The notes under the pieces: generated by a model | Database searches by the model: none | What the model was told of the DNA's origin: nothing | Seen by the model: the letters and a program-made list of their open reading frames with translations, nothing else | Source of the DNA: an uncultured Oscillospiraceae bacterium | Lineage (GTDB): Bacteria; Bacillota; Clostridia; Oscillospirales; Oscillospiraceae | Direction of reading: 5' to 3' | Assembly: GCA_910587645.1 (NCBI GenBank) | Contig: CAJUNA010000007.1 | Span: 1 to 64,000 of the forward strand | Length of the DNA stretch: 64,000 nucleotides | Shown: positions 25,931-33,873 of the stretch, one piece after another | How positions within the stretch are numbered: position 1 is the first letter of the stretch | Layout of the letters: the number at the start of each line of letters is the position of its first letter | Made by a program: the position numbers and the translations under genes

Positions 25931-27753
25931 TGAAAGAAGAAATCCGCCACGCGGATAACGAAAAGATTGACCTGCGGGTCTGGAAGCGCCTGGTGGCTTA
26001 CGGCTTGAAATACAAGGCGCGGGTGATCCGCACCATCCTGGTGCTGCTGCTGGTGTCCGGGGCTGACCTGGCATACCCGCTGCTGACCCGGTACGCCATC
26101 AACCACTTTATCGTGGGCGGCACAACCGAAGGATTAGGCCTGTTCGGCCTCATCAATATCCTTGTGGTAATTGCCCAGGGCATCGGCGTGGTGCTGTTTG
26201 TCCGGGGCGCGGGGCGGCTGGAAATGGATATGAGCTACGACATCCGCCAGAACGCCTTTTCCCACTTGCAGCAGCTTTCCTTCAGCTACTACGACACCAC
26301 CAGCGTAGGCTGGCTCATGGCCCGGATGGGCAGCGATGTGTCCCGGCTCAGCGAAATGATTGCCTGGAGCATCGTGGACGTGATGTGGGCGCTGACCTTC
26401 GCCATCGGTGTGATCGTGGTGCTGCTGGTGATGAACTGGAAGCTGGGGCTTCTGGTACTGGCTATCACGCCGGTGCTGGCGGTGCTGTGCCTCTATTTCC
26501 AGCGGCGCATCCTGCACCAGCAGCGCATTGTGCGCAAGGCGAACAGCCGTATTACCGGCGCCTTCAACGAGGGCGTTATGGGCGCGGTGACCAACAAGAC
26601 CCTGGCCCGGGAGGACGCGGCCCAGGGGGAATTTGAAGCCATTACCGGCGAGATGAAAACCGCCGCTATCCGCGCCGCCGTCCTCAGCGCCATCTTCATG
26701 CCCCTGGTGGTGAACCTGGGGGCCATCGCCACCGCCCTGGCCCTGTGGCGGGGCGGCGTTGAGGTGTTCGCGGGCCTGATGGACCTGGGTACCCTGGCGG
26801 CGTTTATCAGCTACACCACCCAGCTTTTCGACCCCATTCAGTCCCTTGCCCGGATCCTGGCGGAAATGCAGGCCGCCCAGGCCAGTGCCGAGCGGGTCAT
26901 CGACCTGCTGGACACCCCCTCCGACGTCCAGGACAGCCCGGAAGTCATCGCCCGCTACGGCGACCTGTTCCACGGCAAAAAGGAAAATTGGCCGGACATC
27001 CAGGGCAGGGTGGAATTCAAAGACGTCACTTTCCGCTACAAGACCGGCGAGGAAGTCCTGCGCGATTTCAACCTCACCGTAGAGCCGGGGCAGAATGTGG
27101 CCCTGGTGGGCGAGACCGGCGCGGGGAAAACGACCATCGTCAACCTGGTCTGCCGTTTCTACGAACCCAGCGAGGGCGAGGTCTGTATCGATGGTACGGA
27201 CTACCGCCAGCGCAGCCAGCTGTGGCTGCAATCCAGCCTGGGCTACGTGCTGCAATCCCCCCATCTGTTTTCCGGTACCGTGGCGGACAACCTCCGCTTT
27301 GCCAAGCCCGATGCTACTGACGAAGAAATCCGCCGCGCCGCCCAGATGGTTCATGCGGAAGACTTCATCCTGGATCTGCCCAATGGCTACGACACCCAGG
27401 TAGGCGAGGGCGGCGGAAAGCTCTCCACCGGACAGAAGCAGCTTTTAAGCCTGGCCCGCGTACTGCTGGCAGACCCCCGCATCTTCGTCTTAGACGAAGC
27501 CACCAGCAGCATCGACACCGAAACCGAAGCCCTGATCCAGGACGCCATCCAGACGGTCCTGGCGGGCCGCACCAGCTTTGTAGTGGCCCACCGCCTGAGC
27601 ACTATCCGCTCCGCCGACCGGATCCTGGTCATTCACAACGGCCGGATCCGCGAGAGCGGCACCCATGAGGAATTAATGGCCCAGCAGGGCGAGTACTACA
27701 GCCTGTATACCCACCAGTACCGCAGGGAAGCTACCCAGGCGGCATTAGAGTAA
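25927..27753 (+). CDS. Heterodimeric ABC exporter, subunit with intact ATP site
   Basis: A 608-residue half transporter that begins inside the stop of its partner (ATGATG at 25927). Six membrane spans precede the nucleotide-binding domain. Walker A is GETGAGKT, Walker B is IFVLDEATSSID with the catalytic Glu, while the signature is altered to LSTGQKQ. The two subunits are thus complementary: the intact Walker B here pairs with the canonical LSGGQ of the first subunit, and the degenerate motifs pair with each other. This supports an obligate heterodimer such as BmrCD or LmrCD. Confidence 0.94.
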   Translation: MMKEEIRHADNEKIDLRVWKRLVAYGLKYKARVIRTILVLLLVSGADLAYPLLTRYAINHFIVGGTTEGLGLFGLINILVVIAQGIGVVLFVRGAGRLEMDMSYDIRQNAFSHLQQLSFSYYDTTSVGWLMARMGSDVSRLSEMIAWSIVDVMWALTFAIGVIVVLLVMNWKLGLLVLAITPVLAVLCLYFQRRILHQQRIVRKANSRITGAFNEGVMGAVTNKTLAREDAAQGEFEAITGEMKTAAIRAAVLSAIFMPLVVNLGAIATALALWRGGVEVFAGLMDLGTLAAFISYTTQLFDPIQSLARILAEMQAAQASAERVIDLLDTPSDVQDSPEVIARYGDLFHGKKENWPDIQGRVEFKDVTFRYKTGEEVLRDFNLTVEPGQNVALVGETGAGKTTIVNLVCRFYEPSEGEVCIDGTDYRQRSQLWLQSSLGYVLQSPHLFSGTVADNLRFAKPDATDEEIRRAAQMVHAEDFILDLPNGYDTQVGEGGGKLSTGQKQLLSLARVLLADPRIFVLDEATSSIDTETEALIQDAIQTVLAGRTSFVVAHRLSTIRSADRILVIHNGRIRESGTHEELMAQQGEYYSLYTHQYRREATQAALE

Positions 27754-27773
27754 TAAAAAGAGACTGCCTATGG

Positions 27774-27804
27774 GAGGGTGGAAGCAATTGCTGCTTTCGC
27801 CCTC
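27774..27804 (+). terminator. Hairpin after the ABC operon
   Basis: A 13-bp stem with two G-T pairs (27774-27786 with 27792-27804, right arm tgctttcgccctc) lies 20 nt after the stop. Its right arm matches the terminator at 698-729. No clear T-run follows. Confidence 0.5.
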
Positions 27805-27873
27805 CTGCCGTTGCATTAGTGGTATCATGTGGCACACAAACCGGGAAATCAGTATTTGAGGGGGGATTTTGCT

Positions 27874-28221
27874 GTGAAAGTTACAATAGAAGAACTACAG
27901 TCATATTTGTTTGCCTGTTATGGCGATGACGGAGACGACCAAGGCTTTTTCATGAAATTGGTAGAGGAAATAGGAGAGTTAGCCGAGGTTCTGAATAAAA
28001 TGTATGGGAGAAAATTGATTGGGGAGGACAATGTAAGGACGCAATTAGGGAACGAATTGGCCGATGTTATCCATTACACTATGGCGATTGCCGCATTGAA
28101 CGGGCTTGCTATGAGCGACATTATCATTAGTAAGGATAAGGCGGCTTCCATAAAATACGGCCACAAAATCAATCTGGAGCAGTTCATTCTAAATATGAGA
28201 AATGGCGAAGCAGACCAGTAA
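27874..28221 (+). CDS. MazG-like nucleotide pyrophosphohydrolase
   Basis: A 115-residue protein started at GTG 27874 behind a strong gaggggggat site; a GTG at 27829 is in frame but lacks a site. The helical MazG pattern is present: VEEIGELAEV (EExxE) and, about 30 residues on, NELADVIHY (ExxD), the magnesium-binding residues. Such enzymes hydrolyse non-standard or stress-related NTPs to NMP and pyrophosphate. The gene is AT-richer than its neighbours, monocistronic, and closed by a perfect terminator, so it may have been acquired. Confidence 0.85.
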   Translation: MKVTIEELQSYLFACYGDDGDDQGFFMKLVEEIGELAEVLNKMYGRKLIGEDNVRTQLGNELADVIHYTMAIAALNGLAMSDIIISKDKAASIKYGHKINLEQFILNMRNGEADQ

Positions 28222-28234
28222 ATCCCCAACCGGC

Positions 28235-28269
28235 AAAAATCCCATCCGGAAAATCCGGATGGGATTTTT
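28235..28269 (+). terminator. Strong terminator after the MazG-like gene
   Basis: A 16-bp perfect stem (28235-28250 with 28254-28269) with a 3-nt loop, carrying the A-run and T-run in its base, so it works in both directions. Confidence 0.92.
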
Positions 28270-28309
28270 TACCGCTGCCTTTGCCGGCAGGCGGCCCACA
28301 GGCGCGTCC

Positions 28310-29008
28310 TTAAAACCGTTCGTCCAGAATGCGGCGGGCTTCCTCGCTTCCGTTCACAGCGGCGGTTTCCAGCCAGCGCCGGGCTTTTTTAGGGTTCCTG
28401 GTTTCCGCGCGGCCGCAGTGATACATGGTTCCACATTTTAATTGGGCGTCCACCGCCCCCTGCTTGGCAGCCTGCTCGTACCAGAACAGGGCGCGCTTCA
28501 GATCCATTTCCGTGCCGCATCCTTCCTCATACAAGGCCCCGCAGGCCATTTGCGCGTGGACAAACCCCTGCTTGGCGGAAATTTTGTACCAGGCTAGGGC
28601 CTGCTTACAGTCCACTTCCACGGCGAGTCCCCGCTGGTACATCTGTCCGCAGAGGAACTGGGCCTCCGCGCTGCCTGCGTCCGCCGCGCGGCGGAAAGCT
28701 TTCAGGGCTTCCGGGTACAATTTATCCTTGCAAGCCGCAAGGCCTTGCTTCAAATCATCCTCCCGGGAGGAGGGCTGTGTTTCCTCCGGCTGGGAAGGCG
28801 CTTCCTCCTGGTCCCCAGATGGGGCGGGGATTTCCTCCTGGACGGGATCCTCCGGCTGGGGAGAGGCGTCCCCTTTCTCTAATGGATCTTCCTCCTGCTC
28901 CGGCAGGGGGGCGTCCAGCGCGGGGGCTTGGGCGGACTCGTCCAAGGATTTGGTACGCTTCCCAGGCGTTTGCAGGAAAGGCAGGTATTTCGCAAAATCT
29001 TTCAGCAT
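28310..29008 (-). CDS. Sel1/TPR-like repeat protein
   Basis: A 232-residue protein. ATG 29008 is chosen because an aggaggaat site lies just upstream; the longer frame runs through the promoter. Residues about 20-110 are acidic, Pro/Glu-rich and probably disordered (EEDPLEKGD, PAPSGDQEE). The C-terminal half has about four Sel1 repeats with the pattern A-x-WY-x-AAxQG-x-A-Q-x-x-x-G (ALAWYKISAKQG, ALFWYEQAAKQGAVDAQ). These fold as paired helices that bind other proteins. There is no signal peptide, so it is cytoplasmic. Partner and pathway are unknown. Confidence 0.82.
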   Translation of the reverse strand: MLKDFAKYLPFLQTPGKRTKSLDESAQAPALDAPLPEQEEDPLEKGDASPQPEDPVQEEIPAPSGDQEEAPSQPEETQPSSREDDLKQGLAACKDKLYPEALKAFRRAADAGSAEAQFLCGQMYQRGLAVEVDCKQALAWYKISAKQGFVHAQMACGALYEEGCGTEMDLKRALFWYEQAAKQGAVDAQLKCGTMYHCGRAETRNPKKARRWLETAAVNGSEEARRILDERF

Positions 29009-29069
29009 GACGCATTCCTCCTGTCTGGCGTCGTTCGGAGACTGCTCCGGAACTTCTCGTGGGGAGTTT

Positions 29070-29098
29070 ATTATATCCAGATTCAAGGAGGTTGTCAA
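29070..29098 (-). promoter_or_regulatory. Promoter of the Sel1-repeat gene
   Basis: Minus-strand TTGACA (29093-29098) and TATAAT (29070-29075) with a 17-bp spacer: a full consensus promoter, lying in the gap to the flavodoxin gene. Confidence 0.88.
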
Positions 29099-29141
29099 TG
29101 TTCGACAAAAAAATGTCGCTTTTCGGAAAAAGCGGCGGCGG

Positions 29142-29645
29142 TCACCCCTCCCTCGCCCACGCGGCAACCGGGGCAAGGCTCCCTCTGTCCGCAGCGTCAA
29201 AGGAATGGCTGATCCCCTCCAGCATTTCTTTTTTCTCCGGCTGGTGTTTCAAAAATCCGCGTAAAGCAGCCATCATAGCCCGGTCAACCGCCCCCATATG
29301 TTCATAGGCCAGCCCACCCTGGCAGTAGAAGCCCTTGATTCCCGGCGCACTGCCAAAGAGCTGCGCCATGCTCTCCGGCAGGCTGGGGGTCTCTGGAGGT
29401 GCGCAGCCCACCGCAACGGCCGCCAGACGTTTACCTGCCAAAGGTTGTTTCTTGAACCATTTCAGCCCCGACATCTGCCCCGCGTACAAGCCGCCAAACA
29501 GGATGATGGTATCAAAATCCTGTAAGCGAAGGGTATTCCTGTCCTGGAATGAGACCGCCCTCTCCCCCAAATCCTCCGCCAGCCATTGGGCGTACCGGCG
29601 GGAAAAGCCTGTTTTGCTGGAATAAATAATGATTGTTTTGCCCAT
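29142..29645 (-). CDS. Flavodoxin-domain protein
   Basis: A 167-residue protein with the flavodoxin phosphate loop at its N-terminus (IIIYSSKTGFSRRYA) and the second flavin-binding strand (DTIILFGGLYAGQMSG). It resembles the Flavodoxin_5/HemG-like group. It lies 15 bp after the TetR gene in the same direction, so it is probably autoregulated with it. A role as FMN-dependent electron carrier or quinone/porphyrin redox enzyme is likely, but the substrate is unknown. Confidence 0.8.
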   Translation of the reverse strand: MGKTIIIYSSKTGFSRRYAQWLAEDLGERAVSFQDRNTLRLQDFDTIILFGGLYAGQMSGLKWFKKQPLAGKRLAAVAVGCAPPETPSLPESMAQLFGSAPGIKGFYCQGGLAYEHMGAVDRAMMAALRGFLKHQPEKKEMLEGISHSFDAADRGSLAPVAAWAREG

Positions 29646-29660
29646 ACCATAACCTCCATT

Positions 29661-30293
29661 TTACACTACCCCAGGGCGTTCAGAACACTCCTCCGCCCTC
29701 CGTCCATAATTTTTCCTAAATTGTTCCACATGTGTCCGAATCGAAGGCCAGGCTTCCTCAAAACTGCCGCAGGTATGGATCAGCATGAACATCGGCCCAT
29801 GGAATTCCGCCGCAACGGCCATCGGATCCTCCCGCCGAAGCTCTCCTGCGTCCATAAGCGCGGAAAAAATATACGCCTGAACCTGGACACATTTGTCGCG
29901 ATAAAGCTGCCGGTAGATTTCCTGGCAGCGGGGATCCGCATATTGGCTGAGCAGCAGCAAGCGGCGGAACCGGGTGTGATAGGGGTCATCAAAAAAGAAC
30001 CGGAAGGTACGCTCAATCAGCCCCAGCAGCTCCTCCAACCCAACGCCCCCATAAACCGACGCATCATCCCCCGGGGCAAAAGGAAGATTGCTCTGCCGGA
30101 AATAATCCTCCGCTTGCCGGAGACAATAGTCAACGATCCCGTCAAAAACAGCCCGCTTACTGGGAAAATGGTTATAAATAGAGCTTTCCCGGATGCCGAC
30201 CGCCCTAGCGATATCCCGGATAGACACCCCGTCATACCCCCGCTGGGCAAACAGATCCAGTGCCGTCTCAACAATTTTTTCCTTTGTTGTCAT
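29661..30293 (-). CDS. TetR-family transcriptional regulator
   Basis: A 210-residue repressor with a clear N-terminal TetR HTH: IVETALDLFAQRGYDGVSI, RDIARAVGI and SSIYNHFPSKRAVFDGI. The C-terminal ligand domain is family-variable and not informative. It is first in a two-gene operon with a flavodoxin. Palindromic sequence aacgatcgtt lies 16 bp upstream of its start and a related half-site (ccgttcgt) lies in the promoter spacer, so autorepression is likely. Confidence 0.93.
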   Translation of the reverse strand: MTTKEKIVETALDLFAQRGYDGVSIRDIARAVGIRESSIYNHFPSKRAVFDGIVDYCLRQAEDYFRQSNLPFAPGDDASVYGGVGLEELLGLIERTFRFFFDDPYHTRFRRLLLLSQYADPRCQEIYRQLYRDKCVQVQAYIFSALMDAGELRREDPMAVAAEFHGPMFMLIHTCGSFEEAWPSIRTHVEQFRKNYGRRAEECSERPGVV

Positions 30294-30302
30294 ACACTTC
30301 TC

Positions 30303-30359
30303 CTAACGAACGATCGTTAACTACAAGGGTAGTATACTAACAACCGTTCGTCTTGTCAA
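30303..30359 (-). promoter_or_regulatory. Promoter and likely TetR operator
   Basis: The minus-strand promoter is TTGACA (30354-30359), 17 bp, TATACT (30331-30336). A perfect 10-bp palindrome aacgatcgtt (30309-30318), flanked by a taacga repeat, lies just downstream of the start point. A related aacggttgtt sequence lies in the spacer. Both positions suit repression by the encoded TetR protein. Confidence 0.65.
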
Positions 30360-30437
30360 GAAGATCTTACGATTTCCCCTTGACAATTTAGTTCGTCTTG
30401 TCAAGAAGATCTTACGATTTCCCCTTGACAATTTAGT
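30346..30437. repeat. 45-bp tandem duplication within the divergent promoter region
   Basis: Bases 30346-30390 are repeated exactly at 30391-30435, with 2 further matching bases. Each copy contains one TTGACA on each strand (minus at 30354 and 30399, plus at 30379 and 30425), so both divergent -35 elements are doubled. Confidence 0.97.
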
Positions 30438-30453
30438 CTGTTTGTTCTATATT
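30425..30453 (+). promoter_or_regulatory. Promoter of the radical SAM gene
   Basis: TTGACA (30425-30430), 17 bp, TATATT (30448-30453). The -35 belongs to the second copy of the 45-bp duplication. Confidence 0.78.
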
Positions 30454-30491
30454 ATATCCAGAACGAATGTTTTGCATAGGAGGGATCCGCT

Positions 30492-31760
30492 GTGGATGTT
30501 ATGGAGAAATTGACCATACTAACCGATGCCGCCAAGTATGACGCCGCCTGCACCTCCAGCGGGGCGCAGCGTGGGCATAAGAAGGGGTACGTGGGAAACA
30601 CGTCGTCCTCCCTGGCGGGCTGCTGCCATACCTTTTCCGGCGACGGACGGTGTGTGACGCTGCTGAAAGTGCTGATGACCAACTGCTGTGTCTATGACTG
30701 CAAGTACTGTGTCAACCGCTGCTCCAACGATGCCCGCAGGGCGGTGTTCACCCCGGAGGAGCTGGCAGAGCTGACTATCCAATTCTACCGCCGCAACTAT
30801 ATTGAGGGGCTGTTCCTGTCCTCTGGCGTACTGGTCAGCCCGGATTACACCACCGAGCGGATGATCCGCTGCCTGGATTTATTGCGCAACCGCTACCGCT
30901 TCAACGGTTATATCCACGCCAAGGCCATCCCCGGCACATCGCCGGAGCTGGTGACCCGGCTGGGCCTGTTGGCGGACCGTCTGAGCGTTAATATTGAGCT
31001 TCCGTCTGAGCAGGGGCTGAAAACATTGGCGCCCAATAAAACGCGCAAAGCCATTTTCCGGCCCATGGGGCTGATTCAGAACGCGGTACGGGAAAACAAA
31101 GAAGAATTGGTCAAATACCGCCACACACCCAAGTTCGCGCCTGCCGGGCAGAGTACGCAAATGATTATTGGGGCCACGCCGGATTCTGACAGGCATATTT
31201 TGTCGTTGACGCAATCATTGTACGACAAATACCGGCTAAAACGGGTATTTTACTCCGCCTATGTGCCCGTTGTAGAAAATTCCCTTCTGCCCGCATTGAA
31301 TACAAAGCCGCCGCTGCTGCGGGAGCACCGCCTGTACCAGGCGGACTGGCTGCTGCGTTTCTACGGCTTCCGCGCAGAGGAACTGCTGGACGAGGATGAC
31401 CCCAATTTCAATCCCCTGGTAGACCCCAAATGCAGTTGGGCACTGAAACACCCGGAATTTTTCCCGGTAGAGGTCAACACAGCCTCCTTGGAGGAACTGC
31501 TCCGGGTGCCAGGAGTCGGGACGGTATCGGCAAAGCGGATTCTCTACGCCCGCCGCGCAAGAAAACTGGAGCACGAGGATCTTAAAAAAATGGGCGTTGT
31601 CATGAAGCGCGCCCAGTATTTCATCACCTGCAAGGGCCGTGCGCTGGAGGGGCTGAAGCTCCAACAGGAGAGCATCCTGCGGAACCTGATCGCCGCAGAG
31701 CGCGCGTCCCTGCCCGGGATGGAGATGGAACAATTGAGCCTGTTCACCCAAGCCGGATAA
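30492..31760 (+). CDS. Putative DNA modification/repair radical SAM protein (TIGR03916 type)
   Basis: A 422-residue protein. GTG 30492 is preferred because taggaggga lies 7 nt upstream. The radical SAM cluster motif is Cys 66-x3-Cys 70-x2-Cys 73 (CVYDCKYC), in an SplB-like context. The C-terminal part ends in a helix-hairpin-helix DNA-binding element (LEELLRVPGVGTVSAKRILYA). Family members are found next to a TIGR03915 protein or a uracil-DNA-glycosylase-like domain, and the TIGR03915 gene follows here. The reaction is not established; a DNA-lesion reversal role is inferred from the fold and the neighbours. Confidence 0.88.
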   Translation: MDVMEKLTILTDAAKYDAACTSSGAQRGHKKGYVGNTSSSLAGCCHTFSGDGRCVTLLKVLMTNCCVYDCKYCVNRCSNDARRAVFTPEELAELTIQFYRRNYIEGLFLSSGVLVSPDYTTERMIRCLDLLRNRYRFNGYIHAKAIPGTSPELVTRLGLLADRLSVNIELPSEQGLKTLAPNKTRKAIFRPMGLIQNAVRENKEELVKYRHTPKFAPAGQSTQMIIGATPDSDRHILSLTQSLYDKYRLKRVFYSAYVPVVENSLLPALNTKPPLLREHRLYQADWLLRFYGFRAEELLDEDDPNFNPLVDPKCSWALKHPEFFPVEVNTASLEELLRVPGVGTVSAKRILYARRARKLEHEDLKKMGVVMKRAQYFITCKGRALEGLKLQQESILRNLIAAERASLPGMEMEQLSLFTQAG

Positions 31761-31787
31761 GGGGGCGCCCCATCCTGGTGAGGTAAA

Positions 31788-32636
31788 ATGAGACGCCTCC
31801 CTTGGGACGGCAGAGAAAATATTACAAATATGGAAATCATTTACCGTTATGACGGAAGCTTTGAGGGCTTCCTCTGCTGCGTATTTGACAGTTACGTCAA
31901 TAAAGAATATCCCGCCTGTTTTCAGGATGAAGGCAGCGTTTCGCCATCGTTTTTCCCCGCCCGCTGGGTGGGAACCGACCGCCGCCACGCCCAGCGCGTC
32001 CTGGCCAGCCTGGAAAAAATAGACCCCTACGCCAAAGAACTGGTGGTCAAGGGGTTTTTAACCTGTGCGCCGGAGAAGGAAAAGATGCTCTACCAGTTTA
32101 TCCGCGCCCTCTACCGCATTGGAAAACCTCTCTTACGGCGGCTTAGCGATGAGGCTGTCTGGCCTCTGCTGAAGGCCGTGCGCCACCTGGACGGCGAGGT
32201 CCACCTGCTCAAGGGCTTCGTGCGCTTTTCCGACTTTGAGGGAACCTTAGCGGGGGAAATCAAGCCCAAAAACCGGGTCCTGCCCCTGCTGCGATACCAT
32301 TTCTGCGATAGAATGTACAACGAAAAATTCCTGCTCTACGACCGTACCCATCAGGAAGCGTTGGTCCATCAACCCAGCCAATGGGCCATCCTGCCGCTGG
32401 AGGAGTTCCAAATGGCTGCCCCCTCCGCACAGGAAGCCCAATACCGAAAGCTGTGGAAGCGGTTTTATGACACCATCGAAATCAAAGAGCGCCACAATCC
32501 CCGCCAGCGCATGACCAATATGCCAAAGCGGTACTGGGATACCATGACGGAATTCCAGGACGAGTCCTATTTTCAAGCAGGGACGGATTCTCTGCCGGAA
32601 GGCGGCGGCCCGCGCCTGCCGGATGGATGTGTATGA
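31788..32636 (+). CDS. TIGR03915-family putative DNA repair protein
   Basis: This 282-residue protein partners the preceding radical SAM gene. The family usually begins with text like IIYRYDGSFEGFLCCVF, which here follows ATG 31830. The start at 31788 has the slightly better ribosome site (ggtgagg) and adds 14 residues, so the exact start is open. No catalytic motif is obvious. Conserved basic and aromatic segments (FHF-type PLLRYHFCDRMYNEKFLLYD, QWAILPLEEF) match the DUF4130-like group linked to radical SAM/UDG loci. It is probably translated from the same mRNA as the radical SAM gene. Confidence 0.8.
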   Translation: MRRLPWDGRENITNMEIIYRYDGSFEGFLCCVFDSYVNKEYPACFQDEGSVSPSFFPARWVGTDRRHAQRVLASLEKIDPYAKELVVKGFLTCAPEKEKMLYQFIRALYRIGKPLLRRLSDEAVWPLLKAVRHLDGEVHLLKGFVRFSDFEGTLAGEIKPKNRVLPLLRYHFCDRMYNEKFLLYDRTHQEALVHQPSQWAILPLEEFQMAAPSAQEAQYRKLWKRFYDTIEIKERHNPRQRMTNMPKRYWDTMTEFQDESYFQAGTDSLPEGGGPRLPDGCV

Positions 32637-32706
32637 CGCCGCATTTCCCCTTGTTTTTTTTCTCAAGAAATGATAAGATAGATAAAGCACATAAAAGGAG
32701 CGTACC

Positions 32707-33228
32707 ATGCGGATTTTGGGCATTGATCCCGGCGTAGCAACCATCGGCTTCGGGCTGGTTGAATCAAGCCGCGCCGCCGTCCGGCTGCTTCAATACGGCG
32801 TCATCACCACGCCGGCCGGACTGCCGCTGTCCACCCGTCTCCGGCAGATTTCCGAGGACATGACAACGCTGTTGGAGCAGTTCAAGCCGGAGGAAATGGC
32901 GGTGGAAGAGCTGTTTTTCTCCAAAAACATCACTACCGGCATTGCCGTGGCCCATGGCCGGGGCGTGATCCTGCTGGAAGCGGAACGGGCCGGCGTCCCA
33001 ACCTACGAGTACACACCCATGCAGGTGAAGCAGGCTGTGGCGGGCTACGGCGGCGCGGAGAAAAAGCAGGTGATGCTGATGACCCAGCGGCTGCTGAAAA
33101 TGAAGGGCGTCCCCCGCCCTGATGACGCGGCGGACGCCCTGGCGGTGGCCATCTGCCACGGGCGCAGCGCCACCAGCCTGCTGAATATGGAGCGGAAATT
33201 TGACCCGAGCCGTTACGATACACGGTAA
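32707..33228 (+). CDS. ruvC: Holliday junction endodeoxyribonuclease RuvC
   Basis: A 173-residue resolvase of normal family length with an aaaaggag site. The RNase H-like fold shows the acidic catalytic residues Asp 7 (LGIDPG), Glu 67/68 (VEELFF) and Asp 139/140 plus Asp 143 (PDDAADALAVAICH). It cuts four-way junctions after RuvAB branch migration. It is first in the ruvC-ruvA-ruvB run; gaps of 33 and 3 bp point to one transcript. Confidence 0.97.
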   Translation: MRILGIDPGVATIGFGLVESSRAAVRLLQYGVITTPAGLPLSTRLRQISEDMTTLLEQFKPEEMAVEELFFSKNITTGIAVAHGRGVILLEAERAGVPTYEYTPMQVKQAVAGYGGAEKKQVMLMTQRLLKMKGVPRPDDAADALAVAICHGRSATSLLNMERKFDPSRYDTR

Positions 33229-33261
33229 TTGACCGAAAAACCGCCGCTTTAGGAGTGAACT

Positions 33262-33870
33262 ATGTACTACTATCTTTCCGGTACCGTGGCCCATATGGAG
33301 CCGTATCTGGCGGTCATCGACTGCGGCGGAGTTGGCTACGCCTGCCGTACCACGTCCTATACCCTGTCCCAAATCAAAAAGGGGGACAAGGCAACGCTGT
33401 ATACATACCTCAGCGTCCGGGAGGACGCCATGGATCTATATGGATTTTTCAGCCAGGAGGAACGGAAGCTGTTCCAGCAGCTTATCGCCGTCTCCGGCGT
33501 AGGGCCGAAAGCGGCGCTGGCGATTTTGTCCAGCACCACCCCTGCCAATCTTGCCATGAGCATCATCACCGGGGACGAAAAAGCCCTCACCGCCGCCCAG
33601 GGGGTGGGCAAGAAAATCGCCCAGCGGGTGATTCTGGAATTGAAGGATAAGCTGGCGAAGGGCCAGACAGTCTCCCTCTCCGGCGAGAGCGTTGCCGGCC
33701 CCGCCGTCACCATCATTCCGCAGAACAAATTGAGCGAAGCCGCCGCCGCCCTGGCGGTGCTGGGGTACTCCCAAGCAGAGATCAACGTGGCCCTCAAGGG
33801 TGTTGACATTGAGGGCCTGCCATTGGAGCAAATCATCCGTTTGGCGCTGAAAAACATGGTGAAGGGGTAA
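33262..33870 (+). CDS. ruvA: Holliday junction branch-migration protein RuvA
   Basis: A 202-residue DNA-binding subunit. The N-terminal OB-fold (YYLSGTVAHMEPYLAVIDCGGVGY), a double helix-hairpin-helix (LIAVSGVGPKAALAIL and AAQGVGKKIAQRVILELKD) and the C-terminal helical domain that contacts RuvB (EAAAALAVLGYSQAEI) are all present. It binds the junction as a tetramer. Confidence 0.97.
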   Translation: MYYYLSGTVAHMEPYLAVIDCGGVGYACRTTSYTLSQIKKGDKATLYTYLSVREDAMDLYGFFSQEERKLFQQLIAVSGVGPKAALAILSSTTPANLAMSIITGDEKALTAAQGVGKKIAQRVILELKDKLAKGQTVSLSGESVAGPAVTIIPQNKLSEAAAALAVLGYSQAEINVALKGVDIEGLPLEQIIRLALKNMVKG

Positions 33871-33873
33871 GTT

